A program made the translations under genes and the position numbers. From DASPKM01 sp035628135 (GTDB lineage Bacteria; Bacteroidota; Bacteroidia; Chitinophagales; Chitinophagaceae), in the NCBI GenBank assembly GCA_035628135.1, contig DASPKM010000004.1, positions 1-64,000 on the forward strand: a stretch of 64,000 bases of DNA. The letters run 5' to 3'. Positions 1 to 9,388 of this stretch are shown in pieces (within the stretch, counting starts at the first letter, position 1; every line of letters starts with the position of its first letter). The notes below the pieces were generated by a model. It was not told the origin of the DNA and made no database searches. It was given only the letters and a program-made list of their open reading frames with translations.

Positions 1-3000
1 ACCGTACGGGCGACCTTGGCCGGTGGTTGCCGGATGGCAACATCGAATACCTGGGCAGAAGGGATGAGCAGGTAAAGATCAGGGGTTACAGGATAGAATT
101 GGGTGAGATAGAGACCGTATTGCAACAAAGCAAGCTGGTAACCCAGTCGGTAGTAACAGCAAAAGACGACAATAAGGGCAACAGGCAACTGGTGGGGTAC
201 GTGGTAGCGTACGGTTGGTTCGATAAGGAGGAAGTGATGGAATACCTGGGGGGCAGGCTGCCGGATTACATGGTGCCGCGGGTATGGGTTGAGCTGGAGA
301 GTTTACCATTAACTGCCAATGGCAAGATAGACAGGAAGGCCCTGCCCGATCCTGGATCGGCCGATACAGCAGGCAAGGAGTATGTGGCCCCACGTAACGA
401 GGTAGAAGCGAAGCTTGCAGCCATCTGGGAGGAAGTGCTGGAAGTAGAACGGGTAGGCATATACGATGATTTCTTTGAGCTGGGCGGCCATTCATTGCTT
501 ACCATCCGCGTAATTGCAGCGGTACGCAAAGCGTTGGATACAGAGTTACCGATCAGCGATATATTCGATCATCCTACTATCGCCGCGCTGGCAACGCAAC
601 TGCAAAAGCAGGGCAGCACTCAAATGCTTCCCGCTATCACTGCGCAGGAACGCCCCGCACGCATTCCGTTATCGTTCAGCCAGGAGCGCTTGTGGTTCAT
701 TCACCGATTGGAGGGCAGCGTGCAATACCATCGTCCCGCAGTAGTAAGACTGAAGGGCGAGCTAAACCGCGTGGCACTGGCCTTTGCATTGCAACACATC
801 GTTAACCGCCACGAAGTGCTTAGAACAGTCATTCGGGAAGAAGATGGAAGGGGATGGCAATACATTAAAGACAAAGATGCGTGGCAACTGACGCTGGTAG
901 ACGGAACGCGCTACCAGCAAGACCCCGCGGGACTGCGTAAATACATCGAGCGGCTGATCGTCGAACCATTCGATCTTACAAAAGACGATATGCTGCGCGC
1001 CACGCTTATTAACCTGGATGAAGATGAGCAGGTGCTGGTGATAAATATGCACCACATTGCGTCCGATGGATGGTCTACCTCCATTATTGTAAAAGAACTG
1101 GCCGCATTGTACAACAGTTACCTCGAAGATTCCCGTATAGACCTGCCCAACCTGCCGGTTCAATACGCGGATTATGCCATCTGGCAACGAACTTATTTAC
1201 AAGGAGAGGTACTGGATAAAAAACTGGGTTACTGGAAAGAGCAATTGAATGGCGTAACACCACTTCAACTGCCTGCTGATTTTCCTCGTCCCTTTGTGCA
1301 AAGCAACCGCGGAGCCATTGCAACCTTCAACATCGATAACATACTGGGTGGACAGTTGCAGCAACTTTCTAACGAGCAGGGTACCACGCTGTTCATGACC
1401 ATGCTGGCAGCTTTCAAGGTATTATTGTACCGGTACACGGGCCAGGAGGACATTTGCGTCGGCACGCCGATAGCCAGCAGGCAACAGCGCGAGTTGGAAG
1501 ACCTGGTAGGTTTTTTCATCAATACCCTGGCATTGCGCACGCCCGTCAGCGGTGAACTATCATTTAAAAAACTGCTGCAGGAAGTAAGGACCACTACTTT
1601 AAAAGCATATGAGCACCAGGAAGTGCCTTTTGAAAAAGTAGTGGACGCCGTATCCAAAGAAAGGGATTTGAGCAGGAGCCCGATTTTCCAGGTAATGTTC
1701 ATGCTGAACAATACGCCGGAAATCCCATCGCTGCGATTGGGTGAGGTGCAGCTCTCACGGCAAGACTTTGAACATACTACCGCGCAATTCGACCTGTTAT
1801 GCAATGTAACCGAGAACGCAGCTGGCTTGCACCTTAGCATCAATTATTGCACCGACCTCTTTACGCGTGAAACCATTGAGCGGTTGGCAGGGCACTACAA
1901 GCAATTGCTCTCCGCCATCGTGCACCAGCCGTGGCAATCGGTAAATGCATTGCGCATGCTTACGCAAGCCGAAGAGCAACAGTTGCTGCACAGCTTTAAC
2001 GACACATCAGTAAACTATCCAAAGGATAAAACACTCATAGACCTGTTTGAAGAGCAGCTCGCTAGGACGCCCAAGGCCATTGCCGCCGAATTCGAAGATG
2101 AATACCTCACGTATTGGCAGTTGCACGAGCGCTCCAATCAACTGGCGCATTACCTTCGGAGCAAAGGGGTTAAGGAAGACTCACTGGTACCCATATGCGT
2201 AGAGCGTTCGCTCAGCATGATCGTGGGAATATTGGGCATCCTCAAGGCCGGCGCGGCCTATGTTCCCATTGACCCCGAGTATCCGCGTGAACGCATTGCA
2301 TATATGCTGCAGGATGCCGGCGCTACCATAGCCATTACCACTACTGCATTCAAACAACTCATCGATGCGTACGGCATCGAGGCAATAGACCTGCAGGGCG
2401 AAGGGGCCATGGTTGCCAAACAGCCCGTTACAGCACCTGTTACGGCATTGCAGCCGCATCACCTGGCCTATGTAATATATACTTCCGGCTCTACCGGCAA
2501 GCCCAAGGGCGTATTGAACGAGCACCGCGGTATCGTGAACCGCTTATTATGGGCGCAAGGTTATAACCAACTTACCCTACGGGATACCGTACTGCAAAAA
2601 ACAACGTATTGCTTCGACGTATCGGTATGGGAACTGTTGTGGCCCCTGCTGGCAGGCGCCAGGTTGCTGTTTGCAAAACCCGGCGGCCACAAAGACAGTG
2701 AATACCTGAAAGAACTGATAGAACGCAGCAATGTGACCATGGTGCATTTTGTGCCCTCCATGCTCGGCATGTTCCTGCTGGACCTTGAAACAGGCGCCTG
2801 CAGCAACCTGAAAAAAGTATTGTGTAGCGGAGAGGCCCTGAAACCCTCACAGGTAGCGCTGTTCAGGGAAAAACTGCCGCACGCCGAGCTGCATAACCTG
2901 TATGGTCCCACCGAAGCCGCTATAGACGTTACCTGCTGGACGATGCCGCAGCAGGATGGACATATTGCAATGGTGCCGATAGGAAAGCCCATTGCCAATA

Positions 3001-6000
3001 CGCGTATATACATACTCGATAGATCGGGCAATCCCGCTCCTGTGGGCAGCATTGGAGAGCTGTTTATTGGCGGCGTACAGGTGGCGCGCGGTTACCTGGA
3101 GCGACCGGAGCTGACGGAAGAAAAATTTGTAAGAGATCCGTTCAGCAAGGACGCCAGGGCAAGATTATACCGCACGGGCGACCTGGCGCGCTGGCTGGCC
3201 GACGGTAATATAGAATACCTCGGCAGGATGGACGAACAGGTAAAGATCCGCGGATACAGGATAGAGCTAGGCGAAATAGAAACCGTATTACAGCAAAGCG
3301 GGTTGGTTCGTGAAGCAGCGGTGCTGGCCCGCGAAGACCGGCAAGGCAACCGCAGGCTGGTAGCCTACGTGGTGCCTTTAGCTGTGTTTAATAGGGATGC
3401 ATTGACCGCATACCTTAAAGAAAGACTTCCTGAATACATGGTACCAGCGTTGTGGGTAGAAATGCAGCAGTTGCCCGTAACGGCCAATGGAAAACTCGAC
3501 CGCAAATCGCTGCCCGAGCCCGAGGCTGCTGAATTGCTCGGTAGCGAGTACGTAGCGCCGCGCAATGAAGTGGAACGCGTACTTGCCGGCATCTGGCAGG
3601 AATTGCTGAATGTAGAACGGGTAGGTATACACGATAATTTCTTCGAGCTGGGCGGTGACTCCATCATTGTATTACAAGTAGTGAGCCGTGCCCGCAGATC
3701 GGGTTATATTCTCCAGCCCAAAAACCTGTTTGTGCACCAAACGGTCAGCAAGCTATCATGGTCGCTTGCCGAACGCTCACAGTCAGGCATATGCGGAGAA
3801 CAGGGATACCTGCAAGGCGCCAGCGGATTATTACCGATCCAGCAATGGTTCTTTGAACAGGCAGGTTCCAATAAATCGCATTTTAACCAGAGCGTCCTTT
3901 TTGAAATAGACAAAAGCATTGCAAAGCTGGTATTGAAGCAAGCCATTGAACAACTGGCATCGCATCACGATGCCCTGCGCTTCCGGTATAGCAACGTGAA
4001 CGGGCAATGGCAGCAGGAATACGGAGATTACCAACCCAAACTGATCGTGGAAGACCTGCGCTCCGCTCCGGAAGCATTGCTGGGCAATCTCATCAGCCAG
4101 CAGGCAGACAGGCACCAGCGCAGCCTGGATATTGAAAAAGGCGAGCTCGCACGATTTGTATGGATGCAAACGCCCGATACACATTCTCACAACCGCCTGC
4201 TGATAGTGGTGCATCATTTGGCCGTCGACGGCGTTTCATGGCGCATATTGCTCGAAGACCTGGAGGTGCTGGTAAATGCGTTCATTAACAGGACGGCCGC
4301 GCAACTCAACCACAAGAGCACATCGTACAGGCAATGGTACCAGGCGCTGGAAAAATACAGTCAAAGCAGTGCCTTGCTTTCGCAACAAAATTATTGGCAA
4401 GACGTAGTGAAGCAATACCAACCCTTGCCTTTTGATAAAAAATATTCAGGTGTCAGCAGGCTTAAAGACAGGGGCCATCGCATGGTCCGTCTCAACACCG
4501 AACAAACGCGCAGGCTGTTACAGGAAGTGCCACGCGTTTATCATACGCAGATCAACGATATATTATTGGGAGCGCTTGCAAAAACCCTTACTGATTGGAG
4601 CGCTTCCGACACCGTAACCATTGGCATGGAAGGGCACGGCCGTGAAGATATTGCAGCAGGCATCGATACCAGCCGGACAGTAGGGTGGTTTACCAGTCTC
4701 TACCCGGTATTGTTGAAAGTGCCTAAGCTCAGGGGCGCAGGCGATCTTATCAAATCTGTAAAAGAACAGTTGCGCAAGGTGCCCGACAAAGGGCTTTCGT
4801 ATGGGGTACTGCGTTATATGAACAAGGATAATGCGTTGCAGGGAAATGATTGCTGGGATATTATATTCAATTACCTGGGCCAATTGGATAATGTAGTATC
4901 TGAAAACAAATGGCTGCAGGGTGCAAAAGAATATTCCGGATCGAAAAAGAGCGAAGAACAACCCGTGCATGAGAACCTTTCGCTGAATGGCGTGATACAG
5001 GCGGGTGAGTTGGTACTAAGCTGGAGCTACAGCAATAAGCATTACGAAGAAAAGACAATCGCGAGACTGGCAGAAGCCTATATGGATAATCTCGCCGTCA
5101 TCATCGATCATTGTATTGAACAGGAGCGTTCAGGCATCATATATACTCCTTCTGACTATGGCCTGGGCGCAGAGATCACTTACCAAGAGCTGGACAAATT
5201 CCTGGATGAATCTTATAAAGGCGGGCCGCGCCGCGCCCAAATAGAAGGCATTTACCGCCTTAGCGGCCTGCAACAGGGCATGCTCTTCCACTGGTTGTAC
5301 GACGGAAGGGGCGGTGTGTACGTGGAGCAATTTGCGTGCGACCTTATACGTCCCGATATAAACATGTTCGCCGCCAGCTGGAAGCACGTGATGGAAAGGC
5401 ATAGCATATTGCGCAGCGCATTCTACCACGACCAGTTCAGCATACCCGTGCAGTGCGTATACCGGGAAGTGGATTTGCCGGTAACATTGCTGGACTACCG
5501 CAACATGCAGGAGCCAGAGCAACAGGCAGCCATCCGTGAATACGAAGAAACTGACAGGATGAAGGGATTTGCTTTCAAAGCTTCGCCGCTCATGCGGTTT
5601 ACTTTGATCAGGCTTAGCGATGACCGCTACCGCATGCTGTGGACCTGGCATCACATCCTGTTCGATGGATGGTCGTTGCCGGTGCTGATGGAAGAATTCC
5701 TGAACAATTACCAATCGCTGGCAACCGGCCGCCAGGTAAAGGTTGCGGAAACAGACCGTTACGAAGATTACATCCGCTACATCGAGGCGAGGAACAAAGA
5801 GGAGGAACAGGCTTACTGGCGCGGCTATATGCAAGGCCTCGAGCAGGGAACCTTGCTGCCATTCGTGGCTTCAACAGCGGAACGCACCAAGGGATTGGGC
5901 ATTTATCAATCTGACTATTTGCGGATCGATAGTGCAACAACCGACAAAATACAACGATTTGCCCAACGCCACCGCATTACTGTTAATACGCTCATGCAGG

Positions 6001-9000
6001 GCATATGGGCCTACCTGTTGCACCAATATACCGGCAGTGAACACATCGTGTATGGGGTTACGGTTTCCGGGCGTCCCGGCGACCTGGCCGGCGTGGAACA
6101 GCGCGTGGGCATGTATATCAATACCGTTCCGCTGCATTCGGTTATACAGCAACGTGAGCAAAGGTTTACAGACTGGCTGCTGGCCATTCAGCAAGGACAG
6201 CTGGAAGGAAGGGAACACCAGTATACTCCGCTTAATCATATCCGTGAGTGGGCCGGCGTGCATGGGGACCTTGTCGATAGCCTGCTGGTCTTCGAAAACT
6301 ACCCGGTTAGCAAGGCAATCGGCGCCCGCAAATGGAGTTTACAGGCGCAAAACGTGCAGGTGCACGAAAAGACCAACTATCCCCTGAGCATTATCATCGG
6401 TGCGGCAGAGCAGATCAACATCCGCTTCAGCTACAATGCGGCATTGCTGCACGAAGCCTACGTGCAGGAAATAAAAACGCATTTTGAAAATGCACTGCTG
6501 CAGGTAATCGCTTCAGTTGATACCAGGCTGTGCGACATCAGCTTGCTATCCGTCGCGGAAGCCGATAAGCTATTGACCGGCTTCAACAACACGGCAACGG
6601 ACTATCCCAAGGATCAGGGTATTGTGGAACTATTTGAAAAACAGGTGGCCAAAACGCCCCAGGCGGTGGCTGTAGTATTTGAAGATGAGCAGCTGACCTA
6701 TACCGAGTTAAACGAGCGCTCCAACCAGTTGGCGCACTATTTACGCGGCAAGCGCGTGAAGGCTGAAACCCTTGTGCCTATTTGCATGGAAAGGTCGATC
6801 GAAATGATCGTCGGCATCCTGGGCATCCTGAAGGCGGGTGGCGCTTACGTTCCCATCGATCCTACTTATCCTAAAGAACGCATCCGCTTTATGCTGGAAG
6901 ATACGGTGGGCGAACTGGTCATCAGCAGCAAGGAAAGCAGGTCGAAGCTGCCCGCACTGGAGAATATGGAAGTGATCTTAATCGACAAGCAATGGCCGCT
7001 TATCAGCCGACAGCCTGCCGACAACCTTCCCAATCCAGCGAAACCGCATCACCTGGCATATGTAATGTATACATCGGGCTCAACGGGTACACCGAAAGGA
7101 GTGATGGTCACGCATGGCAACGTTGTAAGTCTTGTGAGAGGCGTTGAATATGTTTCATTAAGCAGGAAAGACGTTTTGTTGTCAACCGGTTCATCATCCT
7201 TCGACGCTTCTACATTTGAATACTGGGGCATGCTGCTTAACGGGGGACAGCTTATCATATGTACCGAAAACCGGCTGCTGGACAGCGAGCTGCTGAAAGA
7301 AGAAATTGAAAGCAGGCGTGTAAATAAAATGTGGTTCACTTCCAGTTGGTTCAATCAACTGGTAGATAGTGACATCACGGTATTCGAAGGATTGGATACC
7401 ATCCTGGTAGGTGGTGAAAAATTGTCGCAGCAGCACATTACCAAACTTCGCACTACTTATCCATCGGTTACTATCATCAATGGATATGGTCCAACGGAAA
7501 ATACCACTTTCTCTCTGACATATAGGATACATCAAATGGAAGTTCACGGTCCGATTCCCATCGGCCGCCCGCTGAGCAACCGTTGCGCATACATACTGGA
7601 TGCACAACAGCAGCCCGTGCCTGTAGGAGTGCCGGGAGAAATACACCTGGGAGGAGCGGGTTTATCGCGCGGGTATCTTAACCGCGAAGCGCTTACACAG
7701 GAGAAGTTCATCAAACATCCGTTCAGTTCCGAAGCCGGTGCAAGATTATACAAAACAGGCGACCTCGGCCGCTGGTTGCCCGATGGTACCATTGAGTACA
7801 TCGGAAGAATGGATGAACAGGTAAAGGTGCGCGGTTACAGGATAGAGTTAGGTGAGATTGAAAGTGTGATTCAACAAAGTGGGCTTGTGAACCAGTCCGT
7901 AGTGCTGGCAAGGCCCGATCAGCAGGGTAGTAAGCGGCTGATAGCTTATGTTGTAGTTCAAAAGGCTCCAGGCGGCACCAGGAAATTAAATGGTATCAGC
8001 AGGACAAGATTCGACAAAGAAGCATTGTTATCATACCTGCGCACGAGGTTGCCGGATTACATGGTGCCATCATTGCTGGTAGAAATGGATAGCCTGCCTT
8101 TGACAGCTAACGGTAAAGTAAATAAAAAAGCCTTACCGGATCCTGAAGCAAGCGATTTGCTTAGCACGCAATATGTGGCGCCGCGCAGCGAAACAGAACA
8201 AAGGCTTGCGGGCATCTGGCAGCAACTGCTGCGCATACAGCGTATAGGCATTAACGATAATTTCTTTGAGCTGGGCGGTGATTCCATCAAGACACTGCAC
8301 GTAGTGCACCGTGCCAAGCGATTGGGGTATGCGTTGCAACCTAAGGACCTGTTTACTTATCCAACCATCAAAAAACTGGCAACAGCCATTGCAGAACGTA
8401 CCAAATCAAGCGCACGAAAAAGCAAGGGTCAGTTGCACGGTAATGCCAAGGCATTGTCGATAGTGCCTATCCAGAAAGAAGGGGCTAATCCTCCGTTCTT
8501 CGCGATACCCGGTTTCTGGCTGTACAGGCCACTGGCCATGCACCTGGGCGAGAACCAGCCGTTCTATGGTTTTGAACCTTCGCCATACAGGAGGGTAGAG
8601 GACGTTGCGCAGCATTTCATTAGTGAAATGAAAGCTGTTCAACCACATGGCCCATATTTCCTTGCGGCGTATTGCGGCCATTATCCCATTGCGCTTGAAA
8701 TGGCGCACCGCCTTATAGAAAATGGCGATGAAGTGCCGTTGATCGCGCTGTTTGAATCTTATGGACCAACAGCTATTCTTTCTAAAAAATCGCCAAGGTA
8801 TATTAACCAGAAGCTGCGTTTCTATTATAACCAGTGGAAGGAAATGCCCAATAAGAACAAGGCGAAGTTTCTTTTGTCGGAGTTTAACAAAGCAGTGAAG
8901 TTGTCACAGATCGTGATCAAGCTCGATCGCAACAGGACCTATACGTTAAGGCCTTATCATGGTAAACTCGTATTGTTTAAGGCCAGCATCCCCGCGCCGG

Positions 9001-9194
9001 GCTTTTCGAATGATCCGTTGATGGGTTGGTCTGAAGACATATTCCCCAACATAGAAACACATACCATAAAGGGCGACCATGCCGGCATTCTGAAAGAGCC
9101 CAATGTAACAGAGCTTGCAGCCAAATTGAAAAAGCTGGTGGAAGAAGTAAAGCGCAACCTGCGGCATACTATGAAAAGTAATGGGGTGCGTTAG
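1..9194 (+). CDS. Non-ribosomal peptide synthetase, C-terminal part (5' truncated by window edge)
   Basis: The reading frame is open from base 3, so the gene starts upstream of the window. Domains by position: end of an adenylation (A) domain with its A8 region and catalytic-lysine segment (to about 345); carrier protein T1 (LGGHS, Ser codon 492); condensation domain (about 655-1990, HHIASDG near 1050); A2 (about 2020-3520); T2 (LGGDS, 3649-3662); epimerization domain (about 3820-5130, HHLAVDG, EGHGRE and NYLGQ motifs); condensation domain (about 5235-6580, HHILFDG); A3 (about 6620-8140); T3 (LGGDS, Ser 8283); thioesterase (about 8460-9170). Reading pocket residues against PheA gives DVWHLSLID(K) for A2, the classical Ser code, and DAFWLGGTF(K) for A3, a Val code. 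The predicted product end is therefore D-Ser-Val, released by the TE. Domain calls are firm; substrate calls are inference from established codes. The earlier modules are not visible. Confidence 0.97.
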   Translation, partial: RTGDLGRWLPDGNIEYLGRRDEQVKIRGYRIELGEIETVLQQSKLVTQSVVTAKDDNKGNRQLVGYVVAYGWFDKEEVMEYLGGRLPDYMVPRVWVELESLPLTANGKIDRKALPDPGSADTAGKEYVAPRNEVEAKLAAIWEEVLEVERVGIYDDFFELGGHSLLTIRVIAAVRKALDTELPISDIFDHPTIAALATQLQKQGSTQMLPAITAQERPARIPLSFSQERLWFIHRLEGSVQYHRPAVVRLKGELNRVALAFALQHIVNRHEVLRTVIREEDGRGWQYIKDKDAWQLTLVDGTRYQQDPAGLRKYIERLIVEPFDLTKDDMLRATLINLDEDEQVLVINMHHIASDGWSTSIIVKELAALYNSYLEDSRIDLPNLPVQYADYAIWQRTYLQGEVLDKKLGYWKEQLNGVTPLQLPADFPRPFVQSNRGAIATFNIDNILGGQLQQLSNEQGTTLFMTMLAAFKVLLYRYTGQEDICVGTPIASRQQRELEDLVGFFINTLALRTPVSGELSFKKLLQEVRTTTLKAYEHQEVPFEKVVDAVSKERDLSRSPIFQVMFMLNNTPEIPSLRLGEVQLSRQDFEHTTAQFDLLCNVTENAAGLHLSINYCTDLFTRETIERLAGHYKQLLSAIVHQPWQSVNALRMLTQAEEQQLLHSFNDTSVNYPKDKTLIDLFEEQLARTPKAIAAEFEDEYLTYWQLHERSNQLAHYLRSKGVKEDSLVPICVERSLSMIVGILGILKAGAAYVPIDPEYPRERIAYMLQDAGATIAITTTAFKQLIDAYGIEAIDLQGEGAMVAKQPVTAPVTALQPHHLAYVIYTSGSTGKPKGVLNEHRGIVNRLLWAQGYNQLTLRDTVLQKTTYCFDVSVWELLWPLLAGARLLFAKPGGHKDSEYLKELIERSNVTMVHFVPSMLGMFLLDLETGACSNLKKVLCSGEALKPSQVALFREKLPHAELHNLYGPTEAAIDVTCWTMPQQDGHIAMVPIGKPIANTRIYILDRSGNPAPVGSIGELFIGGVQVARGYLERPELTEEKFVRDPFSKDARARLYRTGDLARWLADGNIEYLGRMDEQVKIRGYRIELGEIETVLQQSGLVREAAVLAREDRQGNRRLVAYVVPLAVFNRDALTAYLKERLPEYMVPALWVEMQQLPVTANGKLDRKSLPEPEAAELLGSEYVAPRNEVERVLAGIWQELLNVERVGIHDNFFELGGDSIIVLQVVSRARRSGYILQPKNLFVHQTVSKLSWSLAERSQSGICGEQGYLQGASGLLPIQQWFFEQAGSNKSHFNQSVLFEIDKSIAKLVLKQAIEQLASHHDALRFRYSNVNGQWQQEYGDYQPKLIVEDLRSAPEALLGNLISQQADRHQRSLDIEKGELARFVWMQTPDTHSHNRLLIVVHHLAVDGVSWRILLEDLEVLVNAFINRTAAQLNHKSTSYRQWYQALEKYSQSSALLSQQNYWQDVVKQYQPLPFDKKYSGVSRLKDRGHRMVRLNTEQTRRLLQEVPRVYHTQINDILLGALAKTLTDWSASDTVTIGMEGHGREDIAAGIDTSRTVGWFTSLYPVLLKVPKLRGAGDLIKSVKEQLRKVPDKGLSYGVLRYMNKDNALQGNDCWDIIFNYLGQLDNVVSENKWLQGAKEYSGSKKSEEQPVHENLSLNGVIQAGELVLSWSYSNKHYEEKTIARLAEAYMDNLAVIIDHCIEQERSGIIYTPSDYGLGAEITYQELDKFLDESYKGGPRRAQIEGIYRLSGLQQGMLFHWLYDGRGGVYVEQFACDLIRPDINMFAASWKHVMERHSILRSAFYHDQFSIPVQCVYREVDLPVTLLDYRNMQEPEQQAAIREYEETDRMKGFAFKASPLMRFTLIRLSDDRYRMLWTWHHILFDGWSLPVLMEEFLNNYQSLATGRQVKVAETDRYEDYIRYIEARNKEEEQAYWRGYMQGLEQGTLLPFVASTAERTKGLGIYQSDYLRIDSATTDKIQRFAQRHRITVNTLMQGIWAYLLHQYTGSEHIVYGVTVSGRPGDLAGVEQRVGMYINTVPLHSVIQQREQRFTDWLLAIQQGQLEGREHQYTPLNHIREWAGVHGDLVDSLLVFENYPVSKAIGARKWSLQAQNVQVHEKTNYPLSIIIGAAEQINIRFSYNAALLHEAYVQEIKTHFENALLQVIASVDTRLCDISLLSVAEADKLLTGFNNTATDYPKDQGIVELFEKQVAKTPQAVAVVFEDEQLTYTELNERSNQLAHYLRGKRVKAETLVPICMERSIEMIVGILGILKAGGAYVPIDPTYPKERIRFMLEDTVGELVISSKESRSKLPALENMEVILIDKQWPLISRQPADNLPNPAKPHHLAYVMYTSGSTGTPKGVMVTHGNVVSLVRGVEYVSLSRKDVLLSTGSSSFDASTFEYWGMLLNGGQLIICTENRLLDSELLKEEIESRRVNKMWFTSSWFNQLVDSDITVFEGLDTILVGGEKLSQQHITKLRTTYPSVTIINGYGPTENTTFSLTYRIHQMEVHGPIPIGRPLSNRCAYILDAQQQPVPVGVPGEIHLGGAGLSRGYLNREALTQEKFIKHPFSSEAGARLYKTGDLGRWLPDGTIEYIGRMDEQVKVRGYRIELGEIESVIQQSGLVNQSVVLARPDQQGSKRLIAYVVVQKAPGGTRKLNGISRTRFDKEALLSYLRTRLPDYMVPSLLVEMDSLPLTANGKVNKKALPDPEASDLLSTQYVAPRSETEQRLAGIWQQLLRIQRIGINDNFFELGGDSIKTLHVVHRAKRLGYALQPKDLFTYPTIKKLATAIAERTKSSARKSKGQLHGNAKALSIVPIQKEGANPPFFAIPGFWLYRPLAMHLGENQPFYGFEPSPYRRVEDVAQHFISEMKAVQPHGPYFLAAYCGHYPIALEMAHRLIENGDEVPLIALFESYGPTAILSKKSPRYINQKLRFYYNQWKEMPNKNKAKFLLSEFNKAVKLSQIVIKLDRNRTYTLRPYHGKLVLFKASIPAPGFSNDPLMGWSEDIFPNIETHTIKGDHAGILKEPNVTELAAKLKKLVEEVKRNLRHTMKSNGVR

Positions 9195-9388
9195 TCAGCG
9201 CTTCACGAGCCATATTGATTATTGGCACCTTATTAACACGGAAAGTATCGAAGAATGCGTTCTTTATACCAAGGTTGGGGAATTTAGACAACAGGTTTTA
9301 CACAACGCCTTGCGTATCAGGTATTTTTAGTTTCTGGTGGTAGTGGCCGGTTTTTTGTTCCCTTACTTAGTAAAGCCGGTCATTACCG

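Noticed and set aside
9195..9388. Terminator or small gene between the NRPS and the barrel protein
   Set aside because: No stem followed by a T-tract and no plausible short frame; nothing is seen in this spacer.
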